Positions 36,661 through 51,500 are shown, counted from the stretch's first letter. The stretch is 64,000 nt of DNA from Adineta ricciae (GCA_905250025.1 CAJNOJ010000011.1:5287-69286); one strand, 5' to 3'. Numbers and translations are program-made. Notes: generated by a model not told the origin, from the letters alone.

Positions 36661-38246
36661 ATGGAAGTAAATGGCGATAGTAACGAAACAGTTTCGCCAA
36701 TCGAATGGTATCCCGGTTTACAACTTACAGCGTGTCTTTTCTACAGTCTTATTCTTGTCGTTGGTGTGATCGGTAACGCCTTGGTGATTACTATCGTGAC
36801 GAAATATCGAGATATGCGCAATGCAACCAATTATCTTCTTACCAATTTATCGATTGCTGACCTTTCCGTTTTATTATTTTGTACGGCGGATGGTTACCAA
36901 CATTTGTATGGGAAAGATAAACATCGTCTAGGAACTTTCATGTGTATGTAAAGGGGAAACTTGTCAGATTTCAAAAGACAAAATCGTTTTTTGCAGGTAG
37001 ATTTAGTCCGTTCGTACAAAATGCAACTGCAACTTGTTCAGTTTTAACAATCATGGCGATCAGTTACGAAAGATACATTGCTATATGTCAACCATTCAAG
37101 GTAAATCTAAGGTTGAAAACTAAATCGATAATTTTCAAAGAAAACTTTTAGACAAATTCTCTTCGTTTAACGGTATTTCACACGTTACCAACAGTTATCA
37201 TCTTTTGGATTATATCTTGTTGTATGTCAAGTCCTTTCTTTATCTTCACAAATACATATTCTGTTGGATCAACATACAACGAAACAATTACAATCTGTAA
37301 GAAATCAACACACATGTTATTCTGCATTCCATCCGTTTCTTTTTCGTTGATAGGTTTAACCCAATTCCATCCGAGTTGGTCGATTTGGTATCTTATACCA
37401 TGTACAGTGATGATTTATATAATCATTGCTATCATGCTTATCTGTTGGCATTATTCCATTTGTTCGGTATTATTTAACCGCGAAGCTCTTCTGCGTGATA
37501 ACACAATTGTCACACGTTATCGACGACAAGTCGCCCAACTGCTTATTGTTCTGATTGTTTCGTTTTTTGTTTTGATTCTACCGTACAAAATCTGGGGAAT
37601 CATTCAGCCTCAATTAAGTCTAGAACAATTTCATCGATTAGGATTTCGTCGACATTCATTACTTATCATCATCACACGTTTGTTGCTCTATTTAAATTCC
37701 GCCGTAAGTTGTCTTTTGTCTTAATAACGAGAGAAAAAGGTGCGTTTTTCTGCGGAAATGTTCAAAACGCGCTGCTCTTTTGTGTACTCGTTTAACTCGA
37801 GTGATTAACAGGTGCTCTATTTAACAATAGCTTTGATGACGCAGACTCCGACAAAAACTAATTCGTTCGAGTCATGCGAGAAAACACTAGGAGAAAAAAG
37901 GTCATTCAATTAATCCTACTTTTAGATCAATCCATTATTGTATTCAATAATGTCAACAAAGTTCCGTCAAAGTTTCGTTCGTCTTTCTAAAAGCTGCTGT
38001 CCGAATGCGAAGGAACGTCGTTCATCGCCTGTTCTCGATTGCAAGGAATATCTGAAACGTCCGGTTTCTGTTAGTGGCTATCGAACTGGTTGTAATGGAT
38101 CGACGTCGAATGCCGGTCGAGGTTCGTATCAACCAATAAATCTCAATCATCAACAGGAGAAAGAAAAGAAATTCTTGTTTGTTGATGCCAGCGTGACACC
38201 AGTTACATCGACAGCAGTGGAATTATCAAAAATTATCTTTCCATAG
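36661..38246 (+). CDS. Class A GPCR, TRH/ghrelin-receptor-like neuropeptide receptor
   Basis: Four exons: 36661-36943, 36997-37100, 37153-37703 and 37926-38246. The start at MEVNGDSNETVSP follows an in-frame leader with no other good support and gives a short N-terminus with an N-glycosylation site (NET). Seven membrane segments are visible: GVIGNALV (N1.50), TNLSIADL (D2.50), the TM3 Cys at the first splice junction, ISYERYIAIC as the DRY box, FWIIS in TM4, an ICL3 region RYRRQVAQLL before TM6, and LYLNSAINPLLYSIMSTKFR in TM7/helix 8. The last motif closely resembles TRH receptor (YLNSAINPVIYNLMSQKFR). TM6 reads FFVLILPY, so the usual Trp 6.48 is absent. SKSCC after helix 8 may be palmitoylated. 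It should act at the plasma membrane through G proteins; the ligand is unknown. Confidence 0.85.
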
Positions 38247-39524
38247 ATCATCATTTCGTTTGAAAAAATCCCTGTGAAAGTTAAATCTATTTGTCTGTAT
38301 ATGTATATTCTGAAAATAAATTACAAAACCTGTCAATTTCGGTGCAATTTTTTATCATTTTAGTAGAATAATGTCCAAAGGCTGCCTATCGGGAAATCGT
38401 TTCTCTTCTACTTTATTGCAATGAACATTTGTGAAATTCAAACATTCACAAGAACAAAAAAATCGAGGATAGATGATCCATCCAAATACTATCGGAAGTA
38501 GTTGACACAACATATTGTTATTTTTTCGACGAAATGAATAATCGAAACAAATGAAATGTCAATGTTAGATTCTTTTCCGGTGCATTCTACTCTTCCTCGA
38601 AAACATACAGGCCTTTCGAAAAGAACCAATAAATTCTGTCAAGAATGCTCATCTGTCTTCAGTAGTCCTGGGTGATTTTAATAATGATGATCGACAGGAC
38701 TCCGTGGCCGCAAATTCTCGAACAAAGATGACTGGTGTTTTTTCGTTGCTGGTATTCGATCTTTTTTCCAATCAAATGACTTTTCCATTGGTTCACACTT
38801 TCAGCAATATTTTCAAACACGATATTGTGAAAGAATACCTTCGAGGGACATGAACTGTCAATGGGCGTTCTCCAACTGCGGAGAAGAGGAATGTCTTTGT
38901 TGCGTGATTACGCATTTAAATTCAAACGCTTAGATAGAGAAAAAGAACGGTGTCAAGTCTTCCCTTCCTTTTATTTTAATGAAAAGAATATTTTTACTCT
39001 TTTTTTTTCTTCGTCATTTATGACGCAGTCACAGTTTCCAAGGAGAATATCTTTGAATATCACTGCTTTTTACAAGTCTACTATGCACTTCGAGTACGAT
39101 CTAAATCGGCTTTCTTCAAATCAAAAACTGATTGATATCATCGTTAAAACGAACAATTTCTCGAAAGCATCACTGATAACACCGAGTTTTTTATCAATAT
39201 ATGCTCATCAGTGGCATCTACTGATCTACTAGTTCCAATCTATTCTTGAAAAAAAACAAAAATGAATCTTCCTAATTTTCTTTTCCCAATCTAAGAAACG
39301 AACAAAATTGACCCAATCATAGTCATACATCAATCAAATAATTGTCGTTGTCATAGTATTTCAAACAGTATAATGATATGACTTCGAGCAGAGTAAATCA
39401 TCTTATCTAAAGAGTGTCTCTATTACCCTCTTTGATTTTCAGATAACGGATCAATAAAAGAAAAGAACAGTCTCACTCTTTCACAGAACAGAAGTTTCGT
39501 CGTTATTTTTAATACGAAATTCTG
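38247..39524. other. Intergenic region with one repeat-protein relic
   Basis: About 1.3 kb lie between the GPCR stop and the dynein start. Apart from the FG-GAP-like fragment listed separately, a 123-codon frame at 38861-39232 is open but Phe/Ser/Lys-rich and resembles nothing known. I do not call it a gene. The dynein promoter should lie in the last few hundred bases. Confidence 0.5.
38656..38760 (+). pseudogene. FG-GAP/VCBS-type repeat fragment
   Basis: The plus strand translates as SSVVLGDFNNDDRQDSVAAN followed by SRTKMTGVFSLL. This matches the repeat consensus S-V-x-x-G-D-F-N-x-D-x-x-x-D-x-x-V-A-N-x-x-T-x-x-x-x-x-x-L of FG-GAP/VCBS proteins, including the DxNxDxxxD calcium-binding core. 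Only about one repeat is recognisable, and flanking sequence loses the pattern. It is most simply a relic of a host gene of that family, which is large in rotifers (general knowledge). A short exon of an undetected gene is less likely. Confidence 0.5.
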
Positions 39525-42500
39525 ATGGCATCATTACCATCGAGAGCTCACCAGTTACAACAACCCTCATCGGCAACGGCTCGTCCGCGAATTAATACAA
39601 TTAGTCGGGAGAATATAAATGATATGCAGGTAATAACTTATCCTGTTTTCGAAATAGAAATATTGACAAAGAGAGAAATTTAATCGGTTCTCGTCGACAA
39701 AAGAAAGAGAAAGTTCCTTTGTGTACATAAGACCAATTCTCATGCATTCATTTGACATTAATGAATCGATATCGATTATTAAAAGAAAAAATTAACTTTG
39801 TTCTCTCACCGATAAAGCATAACTCAACGAACAGACTATTACGGAACTCGGAACGATCAATCAATAGGTTTCTTTCACTATTAAACAGCACTTTACTTTG
39901 TTGAAAAACGTTTTCACATCGATTCACTTAGCAGCACATGAAAGATTCCGTATGTTAATTCTTCTGATGTGATAAGACATGTTAACATGACAAAGATAGT
40001 AACTATAACGACAATAACAGTTCTGTTTTATTTCTATATATGAAATAAAAGAAGTAACTGCGAATACAATCAGTAAGATGTTTTCACGTACGAGACAGAA
40101 TGTCTCTGCTGTTGAATATGCTGTAGGTGATGCATTGACAACGATGGAAATAGTTAAGTTATATTGTTTTTGTTTTAGCAACGCCTTCGGGATGAACGAG
40201 AACAAAAACGAGCTCATCTCGACGAACGAAATCGATATTTATTCGATATTATTGCTACACGATTGGAAGTCGATCGGAATGAAATCGAAGATAACGTACT
40301 CGAGAGTCCAAATGTAAATATTCATAGTCTCTTCATTAAAATCCACCAAATTTCTGCATCTAGTTTAACTTTATGGATCAGTTCTTTGCTGAAAATGGTA
40401 ATCAATATCTAATCTTCTTCTATCAAGAACCCGACAGTGAAAGTCATCACAGTGGATGTAAAACGATCTTTGAAATACTTTATCCCATATTTATCTTTGT
40501 TTTCCTAGCTGATGGATATCGTTCACGTTATTCAATACATTCGAGTCATTCCGGTACGAGTAGTACCAAACCAATGAAGCCGAAAGTGACCATCGCTGAT
40601 CTGAGTCAACAAAGTTTGCAAGGCATATGTCTATGTTTTCTTCGAAATTCGAAGACTACGCTCATCACCGAACAAAATATCGCGAATGTATGATTCCTTT
40701 CTATGAAAGCCTATTCGATGTTTTATGTTTAGGAAGTTTTTTTCCATACACTCGAATGTCAAACTGAACCGATTCTTCAAACATTAATTCGATCGATATC
40801 GGATGTCTATTTACCGTATTTTCAAGCGTCGGAGAACAGTTGGGGTTTGGAAAATGGTCAAATGATTAAAATCGATTTTATCGGGCGTTTAACTAATTTC
40901 GTTGATACGTTAAACAATGCACAGGAGAGTATTAATGAACGTATCTTGCTTAAACCATGCGATCGGATTGATCTAACACAAATACAAAGCCCAGCTGATT
41001 ATGCGACGATTGCATCTAATCCGGAAAGTTTAGCATTAATCGAAGAAACGATGAAGACATGGATCCGTCAAATGGAACAAGTAAAAGAAGAATTTTTCAT
41101 TAATAATTAGAGGAATTTTGCTTGTCTTTAAATAAAGGTCTTGGCAGAAAGTGAACAAATTCGTCGCGAAGCGGATAATATTGGGCCACGAGCTGAATTG
41201 GATTATTGGAAACGTCGGCTGACCAAATTCAACTTTCTACTCAATCAGATCAAATCTCAAAATGTTCGAGGTGTTTTGACCATTCTACAAACCGCGAAGT
41301 CCAAATTCATTCAAGTAAATTCTGTTTATTGAACAACGTTCATTTCTCTCTCTCTCTCTCTTTCACCTAGCAATGGAAAACATTGGATATGAAGATAACC
41401 GATGCTGCTAATGAAGCTAAAGATAATGTTCGATATCTGTACACCTTAGAGAAATTCTGCGAACCATTGTACAACTTGGATCCGGTAACAATGCTAGAAT
41501 CTATTCCGGGCTTGATCAATGCTGTTCGAATGATCCATTCCATATCGAGATATTACAACACCTCCGAATGCATGATGTCATTATTCGTCAAAGTAACTAT
41601 TCTTGAAAATTAAACAGTGAAATTCATTTCATAGTTTAGATTACAAATCAAATGATCACAACGTCGAAACAGTATATCACGAATAGTTATACGCAAACGA
41701 TTTGGTCTCAGCCTCAAGTGCAAGTCATTTCGAAACTACGTGATTGTATCAAATTGAATGAAGAATATCAACGACATTTTCATTTGACGAAAGCGAAATT
41801 AGCTTCGACACCGAACGAGCGACCATTTGATTTCAGTGAAATGTACATTTTCGGCAAGTTCGACGCGTTCGAACGACGATGCAAGAAAATTATTGAAATG
41901 TTCGAAACAATGAACATGTACTCATGTTTAGCTGAATCGAGAATCGAAGGTATATCAGCTTATCATACCAAATTCAATTCTATCGTCATGACAATCAAAC
42001 GCAAGGATTATGATTTCGTCGATCAGCGTAAACAAGAAGTTGATAACGACATCGAAGATTTTCGTCGTTCGATCGCTGATCTTCATCAAAGTCTGAACGA
42101 ATTTCTCGACAAACACTTCAATTCAATCAAAGGTACCACACGTGCGCTAACAACACTGAAACGCTTCGAGAAATTGCAATTACCGAATATTGGTTTGATT
42201 GAAAAATACGGCAAAGTTCTACTTCAATATTCGAAAGACTTGGACTTAGTCGCAAAGATCTATCAGAAGAATTCCAAAGAACCGCCGATTCCACGAGATT
42301 TACCACCGATAGCTGGTAAGTATGATCAGTTTTCTCTTCGAGAATTCATCAACATTTTTCTTCTCTTGAGGTCGCATTGTCTGGGCAAGACAATTATACA
42401 GACGTATTCATGAACCAATGGAAGTTTTCTCCAGCAATGAAACGCTTCTTCAATATCCCGAAGCGAAGAAAATCATCAAGAATTATAACCAATTATCTAA

Positions 42501-45500
42501 AGTTTTGCTCTCATACGAACTTTTGTATCATCAAGGCTGGCTTCGCCAAGTGGACGTCGTGGCAAACAGTGTCCATTCGAGTATTTTAGTTCGAGTGAAT
42601 CGCGAAGAGATTCCATTGAGCGGATCATCGATACATACGCCCTCGAACACCATCGTAACATCAACATCACAAACGAATCCTGAATATTTTGTGAATCTCG
42701 ATGCGAACATCTTGGAATTGATACGTGAAACGCAATGCTTAGCACGACTAGGTCTGGAAATTCCGAATGAGGCAGTTCTTTTGACTAAACGGGAAGATGT
42801 GATCAAGAGACACTATCAAAATTTGACGCAATTAGTGGAAAAAAATAAACAATTGAGAGAGAAAATCGAACAACCATTCGAAGCGCTCTTAGCACCGAAA
42901 ATTCATCGTTTGAACGATATTATCAAACCGGGTCTTACATCCATCACTTGGTCGTCGTTGAACATCGATGATTTCATCACTACAGTTGGTTAAATCACTT
43001 TCCTCCGATTTCTTGACAGATAACATTTACTTTTAGGTCAACTCAGCTTTGGATGAATTCGATTTGATGTTAGAACGAATGAATAATCTGATTACTTATC
43101 GAATCGAAGCATTACTTCATGAGATTGGTACAATATCTCTCTGCGATATACCTGATGATGAAGCGATCACTCCGGAAAAGTTCTTGAAGGATACACAAGT
43201 ACGATTGAAAAGAAAGAAAAATGAACGATTAGGATCGATTCGATTTTTATTAGGAATTATGTAATCAAGCAGCAAAAGAAATTCAACTCAAATCTTATAA
43301 TATTGAAAACGCTGTCTTCGAAGTCATCGACCTTCTATGCGGCGACATTGTTCTTGCTGAGACCGATGTTGATTTGCAAATTCAATATTCAAGTGTAGGT
43401 TTAGGTCTAGATAATGAAGAATCGGATGGTAAGGGTGAGGGTGCTTCGACATGATGTTCACTCGAAAATGTGATTTGAATTTAGACGAAGGAGCAGGAGC
43501 TACTGATCATCGCTCGAGAAGATCAACTCGGCTGACAGTCGTCAATCAGACGCGACAAACCTCATCGGTATCATCAGCGAGTGAACAGAAGAAATCAGCT
43601 GTGATTCTGCGAGCATCATCTCAACGTAAACGAGAACAACAAATCGAAAATCTACCCAATGCTATTGCCGATTTGCTCAGCCATTTCAGTCATCGAAATC
43701 TCGAAGCAATTATACGTGTTATTCGGTTAACATTAGAGAAAATCAAAAAGAGAGTGACATCAACGGGCACTTATGGTATAGAAGAGCGAAGCAAAATCAA
43801 ACTTGAATTTTCTATCGCGGCATTTTGTTTTTTGTAGGTCGAAATCGCCTCGAACCTCCTTTATTCAAAGTGTTTGCTGAATTAACGATACCGAATGTGA
43901 CCATACATCCTCCTGCTGATGATGTGCAGATCTATGTCAATCGAGTGGTACAAACGATCATATCGGTCTCAAAACATGTGTCTCAATGGCGTAGAGAAAA
44001 GCCAAAGGTAATGCTGAGAGTCAGTTGAAGACGTTCATTCATATGGTTATCTTTCAGAAAAAACAAGGCGAGAGTAAGGAAAATGAAACTGAGAATCAAG
44101 GAGATGATAATCAACATCGTGCAACCGATCGTAGCGATGCAGTGAACCCGCCGATAATCATCAATAATACTGATTCTTCGACCGACAACACACTTTCTCG
44201 TTCACGAGTCAATACACTCGATGATCAACAACAAACGCCCAAAGTACAATTTTCTACGTCGAACAATTTCTTCCGAAACGTTACTGACAACAAAGATATT
44301 GCGAAACTCATTGCACAACTAGCAACATGTATCAATGCGACGAAAAAAGTTTGTCATACCTTTCCTTTCTCATCGTTCGTTGTAACTTTTATCTATAGGA
44401 TATCGCAATAGCATTGGAAATCTTTCTTCAATACAATCGCTTGTGGCTCGAAGATCACGATGATGAACTGCGACAATTTCTTGCGAATGATCCCCATGTC
44501 TCAGAATTTGAAAACGAAATCAAATTTTATGAAAATCTTTCCATGAATATCAATTCCCAGCCGGAGTATCTGTCTGTTGGATCATTGGCAATCTTTACTG
44601 GTTAGATTTTGTTTTGTTATGGATTAGAAACTTTTCTATTTGCTTGTAGAACACTTGAAGTTTGCGTTGAACCAAGAAGTCCGCGATTGGGTTATTCTCT
44701 ATGGTCAAGCCTGCAATGCTAGATATCGAAAAGAAATGAATGAAGTGTTGACATTTATTGAGGATATCGAAAAACGTTTGTCACGGGAAATCAAAGATCT
44801 GGAAGATATTCGTTTAATTATGATTGCTGTAAAAGATTTGCGTGAACAGGAAATTCGTATTGATATGAGCATCACACCTATTGAAGAGTGCTATGCGATG
44901 CTACAATTACATGATGTGAAAATCCCTCGAGAAGAAGTGGAACGATCGGAAACACTTCGATACCGGTGGGGACGATTACAAAGTCGTTGTGTAAGTATTA
45001 GACATTGTCCATTTGACAAGAAAAGTTTGTTTACTTTCTGCTGCAGGCGAATATGACATCGCATTTACTCGAAATTCAACCGACATATCGTTCAGAATTA
45101 TTGAAAAACGTGAAATTGTTTCATGAAGAATGCAAACAATTCTATCGCGATTATGAAAAAAATGGACCGACACGACCAGGTCTTAGTCCACGAGAATCAA
45201 GTGATCGACAAATTCTATTTCAGAGTCGAGTCGAAAATCTGTACAAAAAATACGAGACATACCACGGTGGAGAACAATTATTTGCATTACCAGTGACCGA
45301 ATATCCACAATTGGAAAAGATTAGAAGAGATCTAATTCTATTGCAACGTCTCTATGGACTGTACAATCGAGTGTTGGATACCGTTGCAGGATATTATGAT
45401 ATTGCATGGGTTGATGTGAATATCGACCGAATCAATCAAGAGTTATCAGAGTTTCAAACCGCTTGTCGGAAATTACCGAAAGGTTTACGAGAATTTCCTG

Positions 45501-48500
45501 CTTATTATGCATTGAAGAAAACAATTGATGATTTCAGTGAATGTAAGTAGTTGATGTATGCCTGAGTTTGCACATCTGTTTCTTCAAGGTTGTCCTCTAT
45601 TGGAAATGATGTCCAATCGTGCTATGCAACTTCGACATTGGCAACGAATTGCTGACGTGACTGGTGTACGACATCTCGATATCGAAGCAGAGGATCTACG
45701 ATTGCGAAACATTATGGAACTACCTCTGTTGAAGTGTAAGGAAGATATCGAAGATATATGTATCGCTGCTGTGAAAGAACGCGATATTGAAGCTAAATTG
45801 CGGCAAGTGGAAGCAGACTGGAGAATGCAGGAGTTTAGTTTCGCTCAGTTTAAAGGTCGAGGAGAATTGTTATTGAAAGGCGATCGAATTCAAGACGTCA
45901 TCAGTTTATTAGAAGATTCGTTGATGCTCTTAGGCTCACTGATGTCCAATAGGTTTGTCTTTCCTTTTCCCGAGTCGAGCGTGTGGTGACTGTCATTTTG
46001 TTTAGATATAATGTACCATTTCGAAAGCAAATCCAGAAATGGGTAAAAGATCTCACCGATACCAATGAAATCATCGAAAATTGGATGCGTGTACAAAACT
46101 TGTGGGTTTATCTCGAAGCTGTTTTTGTCGGCGGAGATATTGCTAAACAATTACCACAAGAAGCGAAGCGTTTTGCATCGATTGACAAATCCTGGCTTAA
46201 AATCATGTCTAAAGCACATGAACAGCCAGCTGTTGTCCTATGCTGTGCAAGTGATGAAGCATTGAAACAGTTATTGCCACATCTTCTTGAACAGTTGGAA
46301 TTATGTCAGAAGTCGTTAACTGGCTACTTAGAACGCAAACGTCTTTTGTTTCCACGATTCTTCTTTGTCTCGGATCCAGCTTTGTTGGAAATTCTCGGAC
46401 AAGCAAGTGATCCACATACAATTAAGTCACATTTACGGAGTGTTTTCGATAATATCAGCACAGTGCGATTTCACGAGAAAGAATACGATAAAATTCTTAC
46501 AATCAAGTCATCAGAAGGTGAAACCATTGATGTAAGTTGAGAGAATTTGTTCTAGTGATTTTCACACTGCGTCTTTCAGCTTGAAAAACCTGTCAAAGCC
46601 GAAGGAAATGTGGAAGTTTGGCTAATGTCGCTGTTGAAAGAAGCTCAGCGATCGTTGCACGGTGTTATTCGTCAAGCTTACCACGCGATAACTGAATTAT
46701 CAACAATAAATTTTATTGAATTTCTCAACAGTTTTCCTGCTCAAGTTGGTCTTCTCGGTCTTCAATTAGTTTGGACACGCGAAGCGACCTATGCTCTACG
46801 GAATGCAAAATCCGATCGAAATGTCATGCGAGCAACGGCGAAGACATTCAGTGATCTTTTAGACTTGTTGATTGATCAAACAACCAGAAATCTGACACAT
46901 GTTGAACGGACGAAATTCGAAACATTGATTACCATCCACGTCCATCAAAAAGATATTTTCGATGAATTGCTTCAAACTAATATTCGTTCAGCGACTGACT
47001 TCGACTGGCTCAAACAAACACGTTTTTATTTCAATGAAGAACTTGATAAAGTTCAAATCTCGATCACCGACGTCGATTTTTATTATATGAATGAATTTCT
47101 TGGTTGCAACGAACGCTTAGTTATAACACCGCTAACTGATCGATGTTATATCACATTAGCGCAAGCTTTACATATGAGCATGGGTGGAGCACCTGCAGGA
47201 CCAGCCGGGACGGGTGAGACAGTAGCCGCATGGTGATGACTTTAACTCGCGTTTTCTTGTTGTTGCTTCTTTTCTTCAGGTAAAACTGAGACTGTTAAAG
47301 ATATGGGTCGATGTCTTGGCAAATATGTTGTGGTAAGTAGGAAATAAGATCTTTTTTTTGCGATAAACATTTGTGAATAGGTTTTCAATTGTTCCGATCA
47401 AATGGATTTTCGTGGCTTGGGTCGAATATTCAAAGGTTTAGCACAATCCGGCTCGTTTGGCTGTTTCGATGAGTTCAATCGTATTGATTTGCCTGTACTT
47501 TCTGTTGCCGCTCAACAAATTGCCATCGTTCTTGCATGTAAAAAGGAAAAGAAACGTCAGTTTGTCTTCACGGACGGTGATGTTGTCGAAATGAATATGG
47601 GATTTGGAATATTTCTAACCATGAATCCCGGCTATGCTGGACGACAAGAACTACCTGAAAACTTGAAGATTAATTTTCGATCGGTGGCTATGATGGTCCC
47701 TGATCGCTTACCGATCATTCGCGTGAAAATGGCCGCGTGTGGCTTCCGAGAAAATGTTCCACTTTCGAAGAAATTTTACACATTGTACAAATTATGTGAA
47801 GAGCAATTAAGTAAACAAGTGAGGAATGAAACTGATGAACTTCATTGTTTAGTCTGTATGAATTACTTTAGGTGCATTACGATTTCGGTCTCCGAAATAT
47901 TCTATCTGTTCTTCGCACGCTTGGCGCGGTAAAACGCGCGAGCAGAGATGATTCAGAGAAGACGATCGTCATGCGAGTACTTCGGGATATGAATTTATCG
48001 AAATTAGTAAGGGACTTAATGATCAATGGAGAACTCATCTCAAACATGCTTCTGTGTAGGTTGATGAAGATGAACCGTTATTTATATCGTTGATCAATGA
48101 TCTTTTCCCGAATATAAAACTAGAGAAAGATATTTATGCTGAATTAGAAGCAGCAATTAATAAAGAAACTCAATCAGCTGGACTGATCTGTCACCCACCG
48201 TGGATTTTGAAGCTAATTCAAGTTAGTTTAGACGCAGTGTTCTTTGCCAATACTCTTTTTTTTTGTCTTTAGCTATATGAAACTCAACGTGTTCGCCATG
48301 GTATGATGGCACTAGGACCTTCCGGTGTTGGCAAAACAAGCTGTATCCATACATTGATGAGAGCATTGACTATTTGCGGTGAACCGCACCGTGAAATGCG
48401 AATGAATCCAAAGGCAATAACAGCACCGCAGATGTTCGGACGATTAGATTCGGCAACTAATGATTGGACAGACGGCATATTTTCAACGTTGTGGAGACGA

Positions 48501-51500
48501 ACACTACGTACGAAAAGAGGTGAAAACATTTGGTTAGTTTTAGATGGTCCTGTCGATGCGATCTGGATTGAAAACTTAAATTCCGTCTTGGATGATAACA
48601 AATCTTTAACATTAGCTAATGGCGATCGAATATCAATGGCGCCCAATTGTAAAATCATCTTCGAAGTACACAATATTGACAATGCGTCGCCAGCCACAGT
48701 TAGTCGAAATGGAATGGTCTACATGAGCAGTTCGGGTTTAGACTGGCGACCATTAATACAAGTAGGATTACGAAGAATAATATCGTTGTTATGAAGTTTA
48801 TGTGTTGAAATAGGGTTGGATTAAACGTGAACGATCTGCAGTGGATGGTGATATTCTGATGCGTCTATTCGAAGCATCATTTTCATATATCTATCGTTAC
48901 TTTGCACTCTATCTCAAATCGAAAATGTCCGTTCTAGAATGCATGATCGTTACTCAAGTAGAGTTTTGATCTTTGAAAGTTTCTGTTCTAAAAATTTTGA
49001 TTTAGGCGTGTCGATTATTAAACGGTTTGTTACCATCGAAAGAAGCAAAAGATCAATTAAATGCAAAACACATCGAACGTCTTTACATTTTCGCTATCAT
49101 GTGGTCTGTGGGTGCTTTTCTCGAATTAGACGATCGATCTCGTTTGCAAGAATATCTTTCCCACAATACCGATGGTAACTTTCAACTTGATCTTCCCGTT
49201 GTACCAGCTGATAGTGAAGACACGATCTTCGATTATTTTGTTCATGAGAAAACTGGTGCATGGAAACATTGGAATACAGTTGTCACTGAATATATCTATC
49301 CGAAAGATCACGATCCGGAATATGCCTCAATTCTTGTTCCCAATGTTGACAATGTCCGGACCGATTTCCTCATTCATACGATTGCCAAACAACAGAAAGT
49401 AAAATTAGCTGAGTCATGCTTTGTTAGGATAGATTTGATTCGTGTTCTTCTAGCCCGTGCTACTCATCGGTGAACAAGGCTCGGCGAAAACCGTTATTAT
49501 GCAATCTTACATGACACGATTGAATGCAGAGCAGCATTCACAAAAGAAAGTTAATTTTTCATCTGCGACAACACCGAATATGGTACAGCGAATTATTGAA
49601 TCGTATGTCGATAAACGCGTAGGAACAACTTATGGTCCATCAGCAGGCAAGAAAATGACGATCTTCATTGATGATAGTAAGTAATTGGAAATATTCGCCT
49701 TTCGAATGAAAGTAAATTTCAATTTTCCTTGATAGTCAATATGCCAACAGTCAATGAATGGGGCGATCAAATAACTAATGAAATAATCCGACAATTGATG
49801 GAACAGGGTGGCTTTTATTCGCTAGAAAAACCAGGTGAATTTACAACTATTGTTGATATCCAATTTCTGGCTGCAATGATTCATCCCGGTGGTGGTCGAA
49901 ATGACATTCCACAACGTCTCAAACGACAATTTTGTATATTCAATTGTACGTTACCATCAAACGCTTCTATCGATAAGATTTTCTCTGTTATTGCGACTGG
50001 ACATTACGTAAAAGAACGTGGATTCAATGATGAAGTGCGTTCGTTGATTGAAAAACTTGTCCCGGCCACACGACGCTTGTGGCAATTGACAAAAGTGAAA
50101 ATGTTACCAACACCGGCTAAATTTCATTACATTTTCAATCTACGAGATCTTTCACGTATCTGGCAAGGAATGATCAATACAACGTCACAAGTGCTCAACA
50201 CTGAAAAGATTCTCTTGTCATTATGGAAACATGAATGTACACGAGTCATCTGTGATCGGTAAATCGAACAAACATGAAAGATTCGTTTTTATTATTTTGA
50301 TTGTGTAGATTCACCGAAGCTGAGGATTACCGATGGTTCTCAAAAATAATCGATCGTGTAGCTGAAGAAGAACTTGGAAATAAATACCAATCAATGATCA
50401 GACACGAAGATTGGTTTGTTGACTTCTTAAGGTATGATTTTTTTAAAGAATTATTAGGAAAATTATATGGAATTGTTTCTCACTTGCAGAGATGCGCCAG
50501 AACCGACGGGCGATGAACGTGATGATGCTGATTTTGATGCTCCGAAGGTATATGAGTCCATACCATCTTTTGATGTTTTTCGAGAACGTTTAAAAATGTA
50601 CCTGGGACAATATAATGAGACGATTCGTGGTTCTGGATTGGATTTAGTTTTCTTCAAAGATGCCATGCAGCATTTAATAAAGATTTCTCGTATCATTCGT
50701 ACACCGCGTGGCAATGCTCTACTAGTAGGCGTGGGTGGCAGTGGTAAACAGTCGTTAACTAAATTAGCGTCATTTATTGCTGGTTACAAAATATTTCAAA
50801 TCACGTTAACACGGGCGTACAACATCAATAATCTCTTAGAAGATTTAAAAGCTCTTTATCGTATTGCTGGAAGAGAAGGGAAAGGAATAACATTTATATT
50901 CTCCGATCAAGATGTGAAAGATGAATCTTTTCTGGAATATATCAACAATGTGCTCTCATCCGGAGTGGTAAGTAAAATTTTTGTTTTAACGAGAGATTTC
51001 GGTACAGATATAATGAGATTCTAGGTTCCCGGAATGTTTGCTCGAGATGAAATTGATGAGATCTGTCAAGAACTAGTGCCAATCATGAAAAAACAATATC
51101 CACGAAAGCCAGCGACGAACGAAAATCTCTATGATTATTTTCTCTCTCGTGTCCGACAAAATCTACACGTTGTGCTATGCTTTTCACCCGTAGGCGAAAA
51201 ATTCCGCAAACGAGGTATGGTTAAGACATTCACAAAAGTATTTTATTTTCACTGTGACATCTTTGCTCTTCTAGGTCTACAATTCCCTGGTCTAGTAGCA
51301 AATTGTACCATCGACTGGTTTCTTCGATGGCCACGTGATGCACTTGTCGCTGTCGCTGATCATTTTCTTTCATCGTTTTCGATTTCCTGTACGGACGCAA
51401 TTAAGAAAGAACTTGTTCAATGTATGGGCTCTGTCCATGATGGTGTTGCAGAATACTGTTTACAATATTTTCAAAAATACCGTCGTGCAACTCATGTTAC

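Noticed and set aside
38861-39232. 123-codon plus-strand frame as a gene
   Set aside because: Skewed composition, homopolymer-derived Phe/Ser run, no similarity, and no splice partners fitting a longer protein.
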